Positions 34,995 to 43,261 of a stretch of 64,000 nt of DNA are shown here, in pieces (position 1 is the first letter of the stretch; each line of letters opens with the position of its first letter). The DNA lies in contig NZ_AP024619.1 of NCBI RefSeq assembly GCF_019668485.1, positions 2,721,757 through 2,785,756 of the forward strand, given 5' to 3'. Under the pieces are notes generated by a model, which searched no databases, was not told the DNA's origin, and was given only the letters and a program-made list of their open reading frames with translations. Made by a program: the position numbers and the translations under genes. The DNA comes from Gelria sp. Kuro-4 (GTDB lineage Bacteria; Bacillota; DTU030; DUMP01).

Positions 34995-36032
34995 TTAGCT
35001 CGCTTTGCCGACAAACTGCAGGGTCTTGGCAAAGAAGTCCTTGTCCTTTACGAGCTCCGAGAATTTGGGATAGAGGGGCTTAGCCACATCCACAAAGGCT
35101 TTCTGCTGCTCCGGGGTCAGCGTGTTGATCTCCATTCCTTTGCTCTTAAGGAACTCGGCCGCTTTAGCATCCTGGTCAGCATCATATTCTGCTTTCCAAG
35201 CCTGTATTTCTTTCGTGGCATCGGTCAAGGCCTGCTGCTGCTCGGCGGTGAGGCCTGCGAACTTCTTCGCGTTGATGCCCACTACCCAACCGTCCGCCAT
35301 GTGGTTCGACATCGTCAGGTACTTCTGCACCTCGTAGAATTTAGCGCTCATCGGTATGTCGATCGGGTTCTCCTGCCCGTCAATCGTCTTCAGCTGCAGG
35401 GCGTTGTACACTTCGCCGAAAGCCATGGGCGTCGGCGCTGCCCCTGCCGCCTTAAAAAACTCTACCCAGAGCGGGTTGTTGGGCACCCGGAAGCGGAGCC
35501 CTTTCAGATCCTGCGGTCCCGTGATCGGCTTCTTCGAGTTGGTCATCTGCCGGAAAGAACGTGTCCAGAACCCCAGTCCTTTGATCCCAAGTTGATCCAG
35601 GCTTTGTAGCAGGGTTTTGCCCAGATCGCTGTTTAAGTAATCCTCAAGCTGCTTTGTGTCGTTAAACAGGTAAGGGACACTAATGGCTGTAAACCTGGGC
35701 TCGAAATTAGCGTAAAGGGAAGTGGATAGAACCAGCATGTCGAGCGAACCCGCGCCCAATTGCTTCACAGCCGCAGCCGGATCGCCGCCGTAAAGGCTTC
35801 CGTTGGGCGAGACTTTAATTTCAATACTGCCGTTGCTTTTTTCACCAACAGCCTTGGCAAACTCTTTCGCGGCCACAGTGATTGAGGAGCTATCCGGGTC
35901 GGGTGTAGCCAGATTCATTACCACTTTCTTCGCCGCCTGCCCGCCCTGTGTGCCCCCGCCGGTCGGCGCCGGCTGGCTGCACCCAGCTAACAGGAAGAGC
36001 GCGAGGACGGCCACCAGGATCCGCTTCACCAT
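34995..36032 (-). CDS. dctP: TRAP transporter substrate-binding lipoprotein (DctP)
   Basis: Extracytoplasmic solute receptor, 345 residues. The signal peptide ends FLLAGC, a lipobox, so it is lipid-anchored as usual in Gram-positives. The DctP signature is present: LRFRVPNNPLWVEFFKAAGA near 180 (with the carboxylate-binding Arg), TPMAFGEVYNALQLKTIDGQ near 202, followed by ENPIDI. First gene of the leftward TRAP operon. The conserved Arg indicates an acidic substrate. Confidence 0.93.
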   Translation of the reverse strand: MVKRILVAVLALFLLAGCSQPAPTGGGTQGGQAAKKVVMNLATPDPDSSSITVAAKEFAKAVGEKSNGSIEIKVSPNGSLYGGDPAAAVKQLGAGSLDMLVLSTSLYANFEPRFTAISVPYLFNDTKQLEDYLNSDLGKTLLQSLDQLGIKGLGFWTRSFRQMTNSKKPITGPQDLKGLRFRVPNNPLWVEFFKAAGAAPTPMAFGEVYNALQLKTIDGQENPIDIPMSAKFYEVQKYLTMSNHMADGWVVGINAKKFAGLTAEQQQALTDATKEIQAWKAEYDADQDAKAAEFLKSKGMEINTLTPEQQKAFVDVAKPLYPKFSELVKDKDFFAKTLQFVGKAS

Positions 36033-36135
36033 TTCGCCGAAACCCCCTTCTTCTTTTCCGGACCTTTCGTCCAGGTCTATGTTTCTTAATTCGCCGTTAA
36101 CATTCTAATTCCTTCATATTTGTTCACTTGTAGTC

Positions 36136-36155
36136 ATTGATATTTCCTTATCAAT
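36136..36155. promoter_or_regulatory. dyad upstream of TRAP operon, candidate DeoR operator
   Basis: ATTGATA (36136-36142) and TATCAAT (36149-36155) form a perfect inverted repeat with a six-base spacer in an AT-rich island about 105-125 bp upstream of dctP. A minus-strand TTGACG at 36163-36168 may be the -35 next to it. Confidence 0.4.
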
Positions 36156-36234
36156 CTATATGCGTCAATATCGTTCATCTTGGTTATAATTCCAGGCGGC
36201 ACAGGGATAAGGGCTTGATATGCCCAACAAAGGG

Positions 36235-36264
36235 AAAATCCCGGCTCCCAAGGCCGGGGCCGGG
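36235..36264 (-). terminator. intrinsic terminator of dhaK
   Basis: Read leftward: CCCGGC, 13-base loop, GCCGGG, then ATTTT. Lies about 40 bp after the dhaK stop. Confidence 0.65.
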
Positions 36265-36302
36265 CTGCAGGTGATGCGAGGCCAAACCCGTAATAGGCTT
36301 CA

Positions 36303-37301
36303 TCAAACCTGCTTAAACGTCAGCGTATCCGCCGGGTAGTCGAGGAGGGAGGCGAGTTCGTCGTCGAGGCGCAGGAGGGAGACGGAGCAACCGGCCATCT
36401 CCATGGAGGTGGCGAACTCGCCGACGTAGCTGCGGTGGATCTTGATGCCGTGCGCCTTGAGGTAATCGGCCACGGCCCGCCCGACAATGTAAAGCTCCAT
36501 GAGGGGTGTGGCACCCAGGCCGTTGATGAGGACGGCCACCGTCTCACCGCCCTTTAAGGGGAAGTCCGCGGCCGCTTTGCTCACGAGAAGCTCGGCCACT
36601 TCGTTCGCCGGGCGCAGCTTGGTGCGCTCGATGCCGGGTTCACCGTGGAGGCCCATGCCGATTTCCATCTCGTCCTCGCCGATGCTGAAGGTTGGCGCGC
36701 CCTTGGCCGGCACGGTGCAGGAGGTGAGCGCCATGCCCATGCTCCTGAGGTTCTCAGCGGCCTTTTTCCCGAGCGCCAGCACCCGCTCGAAGGGCATCAG
36801 CCGCGCGGCAGCCGCGCCGGCGATCTTCTGGACGAAGAAGTTGCCGGCGATGCCCCGGCGCCCTACCGTGTAGGTGCTGTTTTCCACCGCCACGTCGTCG
36901 TTGACCACGATGGTGTCGACCTTCATCCCTTCGGCCCGGGCCATCTCCTGGGCCATGTCGAAGTTTAAAATGTCGCCGGTGTAGTTGTTGTAAATCTGGA
37001 TAACACCTGCGCCCCCGTCCACCGCCTTGAGGGCGGCCAGGATGTGGTCGGGGGTGGGCGAGGTGAAGACGTCGCCCTGCACGCCCGCGTCCATCATGCC
37101 CGGGCCGACGCAGCCCCAGAAGGCCGGTTCGTGGCCGCTCCCCCCGCCGGCGATAAGGCCTACTTTGCCCGCCACGGGGGCGTCGCGCCGCACGAGAACA
37201 TAAAAGTCCGGGAGCTTACGGACCCGTTCGGGATGCAGGCGCTCAATTCCCTCCAGCGTTTCCGTTACCACGTCCTCAACCCGGTTAATTAGCTTCTTCA
37301 T
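36303..37301 (-). CDS. dhaK: dihydroxyacetone kinase subunit DhaK
   Basis: Substrate-binding subunit of the PTS-type dihydroxyacetone kinase, 332 residues. The substrate is held covalently on the His in MGLHGEPGIE near residue 218. Other family blocks: GLIAGGGSGHEPAFWGCVGP near 48, VIQIYNNYTGDILNFDMA near 100 and GLGATPLMELYIVGRAV near 265. ATG start with GGGAGGGGAGG upstream and TATAAT at 37337-37342 on this strand. dhaL and dhaM are not beside it and none is seen elsewhere in the window, which is unusual because DhaK cannot phosphorylate without DhaL. It has its own terminator. Confidence 0.93.
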   Translation of the reverse strand: MKKLINRVEDVVTETLEGIERLHPERVRKLPDFYVLVRRDAPVAGKVGLIAGGGSGHEPAFWGCVGPGMMDAGVQGDVFTSPTPDHILAALKAVDGGAGVIQIYNNYTGDILNFDMAQEMARAEGMKVDTIVVNDDVAVENSTYTVGRRGIAGNFFVQKIAGAAAARLMPFERVLALGKKAAENLRSMGMALTSCTVPAKGAPTFSIGEDEMEIGMGLHGEPGIERTKLRPANEVAELLVSKAAADFPLKGGETVAVLINGLGATPLMELYIVGRAVADYLKAHGIKIHRSYVGEFATSMEMAGCSVSLLRLDDELASLLDYPADTLTFKQV

Positions 37302-37516
37302 ACCTATTCCTCCCCTCCCGCCGGTTATCTCTAGTTATTATACTATATAAAACTGGTAATTACGACTCTTTTGGCCACTCTAAATTCAGTACGGTCGGCA
37401 GGAAAAGAAACAGCGCCGGAGGGCGGCCGCCCGGGCGGCACGCAGATCAGCACAGGCTTGTCGTTGCCGGCTTATAGGGTCGGAACGGGTGAAACATTGC
37501 CACTAAGTCCATGCAG

Positions 37517-37528
37517 ATGTGGTACAAT
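37517..37528 (+). promoter_or_regulatory. extended -10 promoter of the third HEPN-MNT locus
   Basis: ATGTGGTACAAT contains TGG-TACAAT, the same extended -10 form seen at 4257 and 16291. It lies about 60 bp before the HEPN start. Confidence 0.45.
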
Positions 37529-37586
37529 ATTACCAACAAGGCACGGGAACCGGCCGACTAACCGACCGAGAAAGGGGGACGATCTC

Positions 37587-37979
37587 ATGCCTGAAAGAAG
37601 TGGTGATTGGTTCCGGCAGGCGGAGGCCGACCTGCGGCACGCCCATAATTCCCTGGCCAGCGGGGACTACGAGTGGGCCTGTTTCGCCGCTCAGCAGGCC
37701 GCGGAAAAAGCAGTGAAGGCCCTTTTCCAAAGCCTTCACCTGGACGCATGGGGCCACACTGTGAGCCTTCTGCTCGCCAATCTCCCCCAGGGACAAGCGG
37801 TACCGCAGGACCTCCTGGACAAGGCCAAGGTGCTTGACAAGCACTACATCCCCGCGCGTTACCCGAACGGCTTTGAGAGCGGTGCCCCGACCGATTTCTA
37901 CACGCGGCCGGAAGCAGAACAGGCCGTCCGAATCGCAGGTGAGATCATTGCCTTCTGTAAAGATCATCGCGGCGAATGA
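37587..37979 (+). CDS. HEPN domain protein, third TA locus
   Basis: A 130-residue all-helical protein from ATG 37587 with AAAGGGGG eight bases upstream; longer upstream frames are not supported. Begins DWFRQAEADLRHAHNSLASG, then YEWACFAAQQAAEKAVKAL, and LHLDAWGHTVSLLLANLP, the standard HEPN pattern, closely parallel to the interrupted gene at 22822. It overlaps the MNT gene by about 40 bp. Probably the toxin-like partner of a HEPN-MNT pair. Confidence 0.87.
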   Translation: MPERSGDWFRQAEADLRHAHNSLASGDYEWACFAAQQAAEKAVKALFQSLHLDAWGHTVSLLLANLPQGQAVPQDLLDKAKVLDKHYIPARYPNGFESGAPTDFYTRPEAEQAVRIAGEIIAFCKDHRGE

Positions 37980-38271
37980 GCCCGAAGTAAGACGGGCTCT
38001 GCGTCAGTACGTGGCGAGCTTAAAGAAAAGGCAGGAAGTAAAGGCAGTCTACCTCTGTGGTTCCTGGGCCAGAGGGCGTCATTCCCCTTACAGTGATGTC
38101 GATCTGCTCGTTCTCCTCAGCGCAGGGGACCAGCGGCGGCCGTTCGACCGGGTTCCAGACTACCTACCCGCGCGTTTTCCTGTGAGTCTCGACCTGTTCA
38201 TTTACACCAAGGAAGAGCTGGCGCGTAATGAGTTCGCCCAAAACCTCCTGGCTACCGGCATCCCCTTGTAA
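37939..38271 (+). CDS. MNT-type nucleotidyltransferase, third TA locus
   Basis: About 110 residues. The motif YLCGSWARGRHSPYSDVDLL gives the G-S and D-x-D residues of a minimal nucleotidyltransferase. No ATG exists near the domain start: GTG 37939 and TTG 37948 are both in frame inside the HEPN 3' end, and CAGGTGAG could serve the TTG. The overlap implies coupled translation. The stop codon lies in the loop of the terminator hairpin. Confidence 0.82.
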   Translation: MRSLPSVKIIAANEPEVRRALRQYVASLKKRQEVKAVYLCGSWARGRHSPYSDVDLLVLLSAGDQRRPFDRVPDYLPARFPVSLDLFIYTKEELARNEFAQNLLATGIPL

Positions 38272-38286
38272 AAGGGGTTTTGTTTT
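38262..38286 (+). terminator. intrinsic terminator of third TA locus
   Basis: CCCCTT and AAGGGG pair around GTAA and are followed by TTTTGTTTTG. The MNT stop codon is in the loop. Confidence 0.8.
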
Positions 38287-38289
38287 GCT

Positions 38290-39489
38290 CTACTCGTTCA
38301 GGCTCTGCTCGAAGGTCCCCCACACCACCGGCCGGCCTTCGTCCACCATAAGCCGGCCGCGGGCCCAAACCTGGTGGAGGGTAAGTTCCGGCGTTAGCAC
38401 GGCCAAATCCGCATCCGCACCCACCTGTATGCCGCCCTTCTGCGGCCAGAGCCGGAGCAGGCGGGCCACGTTGCGGGTGAGCACCTGCGCGGCCTGCTCC
38501 AGCGGGAGCCCTTCTTTTTGCACCAGGTCGCACAGCTCACCAAGCAGGGAGTCTTCTTTACCGACGAGGAGCCCTCGCAACTGCCCGTGAGAATCGAAAT
38601 CGGGCGCGCTGCCGAAACCGTCAGAGCTCATGGTGATGTGTTCCAGCGGCACGCCTTTCGCCAGCGCCTGCGCAACGGCCTGGCTGGGCTTGATGGCCGC
38701 CGGCACCGCCCTGGTGGGCACGATGCTGGAGGTGATGTCCAGAAAGCCGCCCCGCTTGCCCCACCGCAACGCGTCTTCGAACAGCCAAGGGTTACGGTTG
38801 ACGTGGGTGGGAACAAATTGCGTAAGGGGGATTTCCGATTCATCGACGATGTGAAAGAGCAGCTTCAGCCCGCCCCGCCCGTCGCCCAGGTGCAGGTGCA
38901 CCACCCCGGCCTTGCCGCTCAGCATCCCCCCGACGCGCGCTTCGGCGGCCAGCTTCTCAATCTCCTCCGGCCGTGGCTCGGACGAGCGGTGATCCGAGAT
39001 GGCTATCTCCCCCGTCCCGATCACCTTATCGACGAGCACCAGGTCCGAACGCACGCTGCCGGTGAGGGTGCGCGTGGGCACCTCGTAGGCGCCGGTGTAA
39101 ATGTAGGTGCTGATGCCTTCCGCTTCCAGGCCGCGCGCCTTGGCCAGGAGCCCCGCCATGTGCCGGGTGACACCGTCGGTGCCGAGAAGCCCCACCACCG
39201 TCGTCACGCCACAGCGCGTGATGGCGGAAAGCTCCGCCTCGGGGGTACGCGTGGCGAAGCCCCCCTCGCCACCCCCGCCGGCGATGTGAACATGCTGGTC
39301 GATGAAGCCCGGGAGCAGGTAATAACCGGAAAGGTCAACCTCAGCTGCCTGCCATCCCGCCGGAACCTCCAGTTCCGGGCCGAGGGCAGCGATGCGCTCG
39401 CCCGCCACCAGGACGTCCTGCCGGCCCAGGTCTTCCGGCGCAAAGACCCTGGCTCCCCTGAGAAGCGTGAAGAATGGCTTTCCCGTCAC
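38290..39489 (-). CDS. iadA: isoaspartyl dipeptidase
   Basis: Amidohydrolase-superfamily metallopeptidase releasing aspartate from beta-aspartyl dipeptides formed by protein ageing. 399 residues. Metal ligands H66 and H68 in LPGFIDQHVHIAGG, E75 in GGGGEGGF, Tyr in YIYTGAYEVPTRT, H200 in VVHLHLGD, H229 in VPTHVNRNP and the Asp of MSSDGFGS. At the position of the carbamylated lysine in the E. coli enzyme (GVKCAISDHRS) this protein has Glu161 (GTGEIAISDHRS). A Glu could bridge the two metals directly, so activity is not excluded. In E. coli iadA neighbours yjiG and yjiH, which are also nearby here. Confidence 0.9.
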   Translation of the reverse strand: MTGKPFFTLLRGARVFAPEDLGRQDVLVAGERIAALGPELEVPAGWQAAEVDLSGYYLLPGFIDQHVHIAGGGGEGGFATRTPEAELSAITRCGVTTVVGLLGTDGVTRHMAGLLAKARGLEAEGISTYIYTGAYEVPTRTLTGSVRSDLVLVDKVIGTGEIAISDHRSSEPRPEEIEKLAAEARVGGMLSGKAGVVHLHLGDGRGGLKLLFHIVDESEIPLTQFVPTHVNRNPWLFEDALRWGKRGGFLDITSSIVPTRAVPAAIKPSQAVAQALAKGVPLEHITMSSDGFGSAPDFDSHGQLRGLLVGKEDSLLGELCDLVQKEGLPLEQAAQVLTRNVARLLRLWPQKGGIQVGADADLAVLTPELTLHQVWARGRLMVDEGRPVVWGTFEQSLNE

Positions 39490-39676
39490 AGCACTACCCG
39501 CCTTTCTCTCCGGCGCACCGCCTCAGCGCCCCTAGCCTTCCACCGGACGGCACAGCGCATGCGCCGCTTTCCTGCTTGCCGCCGCTGGTCGGTGAAAAGT
39601 AAAAGCCGTTCAGGAAGCAGCCGAAAAGGGAATGCCGGTCCGGATGGCGAACTAAGCTCAGAATTCGTTTACCGGA

Positions 39677-40684
39677 GTGAGTTACGTGACGGCCAGGACT
39701 AAAATGCTGCTGGGCGGCATCATCTCTGTAGCGCTCAGCGCCGGTTCCCTCGCTTACATCTTCTTTCGCCTGCCGGGCGAAACCTTTCCCCTCACCTCAA
39801 GACTCATCCGCTGGAGCAGCATCCTGGCAGCTCTTTCCCTGCTCATCCTGGCCTGGCTCTGCGACGCGCTGCGCCTTAAGTTCCTGGCACGCGCCCTCAA
39901 TAAAGGGCTGCCGCTTGCCACCGGGCTCAGGGCGATCCTGGCGGGGAACTTCGTCACCCTGGTGACACCTTTTCTTTTCGGCGGTGCTCCAGCCGTGGCG
40001 TACATCTTGACCCAAGCTGACCTCACCTGGACAGAGGCCAGTGCTGTTGTGGCTGCCGGCGGTTGGGTCGCCCAGGGAGCGCTGGCGGCGCTTTCACTGC
40101 TCGCCCTGCTCACCCTGCGCCTGCTGCGGCTTTCCCTGCCGTTGTCCGCTCTCTTTCTTGCCGGCATTGCCACCCACATCCTCGTCCTGGCGACAGCCGG
40201 ATTCCTTGTCCTGCGACCGGAGCTGGCCGAACTTGTGCTGCGTTTCGTGCCTGGGCGCCTGCGCCCGCAGGCGCAGCGCGCCCTTCGACGGTTTCAAGCC
40301 CATATGGAACAGCTGTTTACGGCAAGTCCACGCTGGCTGTTTCTCTCCTTCGGCTGCGCCGCATTCTACTTTCTCCTCTTTTTCGCCATCGCGCCGGCCC
40401 TCCTGTCCCCCCGGGCGCCCACCTTGAGCTGGCCAGCCCTGGCGGCCTTCCAGGACGCGGCGTACCTGGCGGCCGCCTTTGCCCCCACCCCGGGGGGAAG
40501 CGGGGCCAGCGAGTTCGGCATCCTCTACATCTTCCGCCGAGTGCTGCCGCTCCCGCTGGTTAAGGAGTACGTCCTCTGGTGGCGCCTTCTGACTTTTTAC
40601 CTCAACCTGCTCGCCGGCGGCATCGCCCTCAGCCTCAGCACCTGGCGGCTTTTCACCCGGCCGGAAAGCGGCGGGCACACTTAA
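39677..40684 (+). CDS. flippase-like / lysylphosphatidylglycerol synthase TM-region family protein
   Basis: Integral membrane protein of 335 residues with seven or eight hydrophobic segments. The family motif PTPGGSGASEFGILYIF near residue 273 and the early LCDALRLKFLARAL near 57 place it in UPF0104/TIGR00374, the transmembrane part of MprF-like and AglD-like proteins. No aminoacyl-transferase domain is attached. It may move lipid-linked substrates; the substrate is unknown. GTG 37 bases after an AT-rich stretch is possible, but GTG 39686 is better spaced (nine bases) from GGAG, so three N-terminal residues are uncertain. Confidence 0.83.
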   Translation: MSYVTARTKMLLGGIISVALSAGSLAYIFFRLPGETFPLTSRLIRWSSILAALSLLILAWLCDALRLKFLARALNKGLPLATGLRAILAGNFVTLVTPFLFGGAPAVAYILTQADLTWTEASAVVAAGGWVAQGALAALSLLALLTLRLLRLSLPLSALFLAGIATHILVLATAGFLVLRPELAELVLRFVPGRLRPQAQRALRRFQAHMEQLFTASPRWLFLSFGCAAFYFLLFFAIAPALLSPRAPTLSWPALAAFQDAAYLAAAFAPTPGGSGASEFGILYIFRRVLPLPLVKEYVLWWRLLTFYLNLLAGGIALSLSTWRLFTRPESGGHT

Positions 40685-40717
40685 AGGGACTGGTTCCAGC
40701 GACCAGTGCCCTTTTCT
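40683..40717. terminator. terminator between convergent genes
   Basis: AAAGGG-ACTGGT and ACCAGT-GCCCTTT pair with one bulged G, followed by TTCTT. The flanking A/T tracts suit both the flippase-like gene and the leftward M20 peptidase gene. Confidence 0.7.
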
Positions 40718-40728
40718 TGCTTCCGGCC

Positions 40729-41865
40729 TTACGCGACGCGATGCGCCAGCGCCAGGGCCAGGATCTTGGTACCAGTGAGCAGGGCCTCGGTGGCAAAACT
40801 CATGTGCGGGTCGTGCAGCCCCGGCGTGGCATCCGCGCCCAGGGCCAGGAAAGCCGTCTTGAGGCTGCGGTCGGCCATCTTGAACTCGTGGAAGTCGTCG
40901 CTCCCCGGGCTGTGGATGGGCTCCAGCAGCCCCTCCGGGCCGAGGACTGCTTCAATGGCCCTCGCCAGGTTGGCGACGGCTTCCTGGTCGTACTCGGCCG
41001 CCGGCACAGAACCGAGGACGTTAAACTCGGCCGTTCCACCCACCGCGGCGGCGCCGCCGGCGCAGGCCGCCTTCACCTTGGCTGCAATCTCCTCCATCAA
41101 GGCGTTTGTCTCGGCACGCAGGTCCAAGGTAAAGACCACCTTATCAGGGATGATGTTGCTCGCCACCCCACCGCCGGCGATCTTTGTAACCTTGGCCGAC
41201 CACTGCTGGGCCGGGTTGGCCCAAAGCGAGTTGATGCCCAGGATGGCGAGCGCCGCGCCGTCGATGGCGTTCACGCCCAGGTGCGGCCGCGCCCCGTGTG
41301 CCGCCCGTCCCTTGATGGTAACCTCTGCTACCGTGCTGCCGCCGTGCCAGAGCGCCGGTGCCGCCTGGCCGAGCCGCGCCTCTTGAATGGGACGGATGTG
41401 CACGCCGTAGAGCTCGTCCAGCCCTTGGCCGGCCCCGGCCGCCACCATGTTCTTGGCCCCCACCAGGCGCTCTTCCGCCGGCTGGAAGATCACGCGCACC
41501 CGGCCGCGTTTAACCAGTCCCAGTTCCTTAAGGATCTTAAGGGTCCAGAGCCCCATGGTAGAGTGGGCATCGTGCCCGCAGGCATGCAGGTAGTACGTCT
41601 CGCCGGCCTCATTCTTGAAAGGCAAGGCATCCATGTCGGCCCTCAGGCCCACGCTCGGGCCGGGCTCCGCTCCCGCCACCTCGGCGGTAAAGCCCGTCTC
41701 CGTAAGCTCCCGGACAGCGATGCCGGCCTCTGCCAGCCTGGCCTTGAGGTAAGCGGCGGTCTTGTGCTCCTCCAGACCCCACTCCGGCAGGCCGTGCAGG
41801 TCGTGAAACGTCTTGAGAATCTCTGCACGGTATGCCTCGACAGCTCTCGCAATGGCTGCGTTCAT
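40729..41865 (-). CDS. M20 family amidohydrolase / peptidase
   Basis: Zinc-dependent amide hydrolase, 378 residues from ATG 41865 (AAGGAGG nine bases upstream; the longer frame has no site). Metal-binding blocks: GLRADMDALPF, HACGHDAHSTMGLW, FQPAEER and a late HSPGSDDFHEF. The group includes N-acyl-amino-acid amidohydrolases and p-aminobenzoyl-glutamate hydrolases. Last gene of a leftward cluster with yjiG, yjiH and a second M20 enzyme, so it probably processes a peptide-like or acyl-amino acid compound handled by that cluster. Confidence 0.87.
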   Translation of the reverse strand: MNAAIARAVEAYRAEILKTFHDLHGLPEWGLEEHKTAAYLKARLAEAGIAVRELTETGFTAEVAGAEPGPSVGLRADMDALPFKNEAGETYYLHACGHDAHSTMGLWTLKILKELGLVKRGRVRVIFQPAEERLVGAKNMVAAGAGQGLDELYGVHIRPIQEARLGQAAPALWHGGSTVAEVTIKGRAAHGARPHLGVNAIDGAALAILGINSLWANPAQQWSAKVTKIAGGGVASNIIPDKVVFTLDLRAETNALMEEIAAKVKAACAGGAAAVGGTAEFNVLGSVPAAEYDQEAVANLARAIEAVLGPEGLLEPIHSPGSDDFHEFKMADRSLKTAFLALGADATPGLHDPHMSFATEALLTGTKILALALAHRVA

Positions 41866-42001
41866 GCGCAGCGCCTCCTTTGACTTAGACTCTTGTCTCT
41901 TTTCGCCGTCTACGGAGCATTCCCTGCCACTCGCCAGCTGCTGACGATCCAAGAGCATTTAACAGGGTGCTGGCATCCGAGCCGGCTTTTCGAGGTGTGG
42001 A

Positions 42002-42484
42002 TCAGAAGAAGATAAGAATGGCCCGCATTACCCACATGGAGAGGAGAGCGTTAAGGATGGAAATCGCCATGATGTGCGGGTAGTAGCGCGTGTTGACCTC
42101 CGCCGTACCCAGGCAGCGGCCCAAGTACTGGATAAGAGAACCCATGAGGTAGATGGCGGGCATGAGCACGGTGATGTCGGCCGCACTCAGGGTTTCGGCC
42201 GTGTAGAGGCCAGCCGCCACGCCGACGCCCCCGCCCATGCTCATAAAGGCCGCCAGCAGCACCGCCGCCGCCTGCCCCGGCAGCCCCCAGAGGGCCATGA
42301 TAGGTGCGAAAACCTTGCCCAAGAGGTCTAGGAGGCCAGTGACATTGAGGGCCCGAATGATGACGAAGGCCATGATCACGTTGGGCATCATGTTGGTGGT
42401 GGCAATGGTGAAACCACGTCGCGCTCCATTTACGAACATGTCAAGGACGTTCTGTTTGCTCGGCACCGCTTGCGCTGTGGCCAT
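42002..42484 (-). CDS. yjiG: YjiG family membrane protein
   Basis: A 160-residue membrane protein with about four hydrophobic segments and a nucleoside-recognition (gate) type core: PNVIMAFVIIRALNVTGLL, followed by MALWGLPGQAAAVLLAAFMS and GGGVGVAAGLY. Twelve bp downstream of yjiH, the same pairing as in E. coli, where the genes lie next to iadA. The two half-proteins together resemble a split transporter. Function unproven; uptake of isoaspartyl or acylated dipeptides is an inference from context. Confidence 0.85.
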   Translation of the reverse strand: MATAQAVPSKQNVLDMFVNGARRGFTIATTNMMPNVIMAFVIIRALNVTGLLDLLGKVFAPIMALWGLPGQAAAVLLAAFMSMGGGVGVAAGLYTAETLSAADITVLMPAIYLMGSLIQYLGRCLGTAEVNTRYYPHIMAISILNALLSMWVMRAILIFF

Positions 42485-42496
42485 GCTTTTCTCCTC

Positions 42497-43180
42497 CTAC
42501 TTCACTGCCTGGGGCATCCCGGCAGCGGTTTTTTTCTGCGTTGCCTTGATGTAGATGCGCAGCAGGTTGGCGCCCAAGACCTTGAAAACCATCATCACTA
42601 CAAAGGGCACAATGATGGGCGTCAGCATGATGCTGAAAAGCGCCGCCGCGGACGAGAAGTAGTTGGTGATGGGCGCATCAGCGCTGATTTGGAACATGGA
42701 GAAGACGGTCCGCTCGTCGTCAGTGATCTGGCCGTTCTGGTACAGTTCCTTGGTCATCCCAGCGCCGGCGTCGGTGCTCTGCAGACTGGCGATAAGGGCC
42801 AGACCGCAGATACCCGGGATACCGATGACCGGCTTAAGAAGCGGGGTCATCAGCTTCTGCGCCGCCCGCAGGCCGCCGAGGCCTTCCACCACAGACACCA
42901 CACCCAGAGCCAGGATCACCGCCGGCATCAGCTCCAGGGCAAACATAAAGCCGTCGCGCGCGCCAGACCCTCCCGCGCCGCGGAAAGTGAAAGCTGTTTT
43001 CGCCCCGTCGAGGGCGATTTTTCCATAGGAACCGTTAAGCACAGTAAAGTCGAGGACCTTCAGCCAGCCTTGGCTGGAAGCAAAAATCCCCGAGAAGAAA
43101 AGAATAGCAAAAATAAGCGCGGCGTAGGCAACCCAAGTAACATTATCCGATTGACCCGCTTGCAGCTTTTTCTCTTCCAT
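42497..43180 (-). CDS. yjiH: YjiH family membrane protein
   Basis: A 227-residue membrane protein, partner of YjiG. Hydrophobic segments start at WVAYAALIFAILFFSGIFA. The conserved central region has ELMPAVILALGVVSVVEGLG, then GICGLALIASLQSTDAGAGM and MFQISADAPITNYFSSAAAL, matching the gate-domain pattern. Lies between the AbgA-like M20 gene and yjiG. Start ATG preceded by GAGGAGGAG. Confidence 0.86.
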   Translation of the reverse strand: MEEKKLQAGQSDNVTWVAYAALIFAILFFSGIFASSQGWLKVLDFTVLNGSYGKIALDGAKTAFTFRGAGGSGARDGFMFALELMPAVILALGVVSVVEGLGGLRAAQKLMTPLLKPVIGIPGICGLALIASLQSTDAGAGMTKELYQNGQITDDERTVFSMFQISADAPITNYFSSAAALFSIMLTPIIVPFVVMMVFKVLGANLLRIYIKATQKKTAAGMPQAVK

Positions 43181-43261
43181 TTACCGGTACTCCTCCTCTG
43201 ATCAGCACGTTGCCTTATCCTCTCTGCAACTCACCACCGGCGCCGATGGAACCGACCGGCT

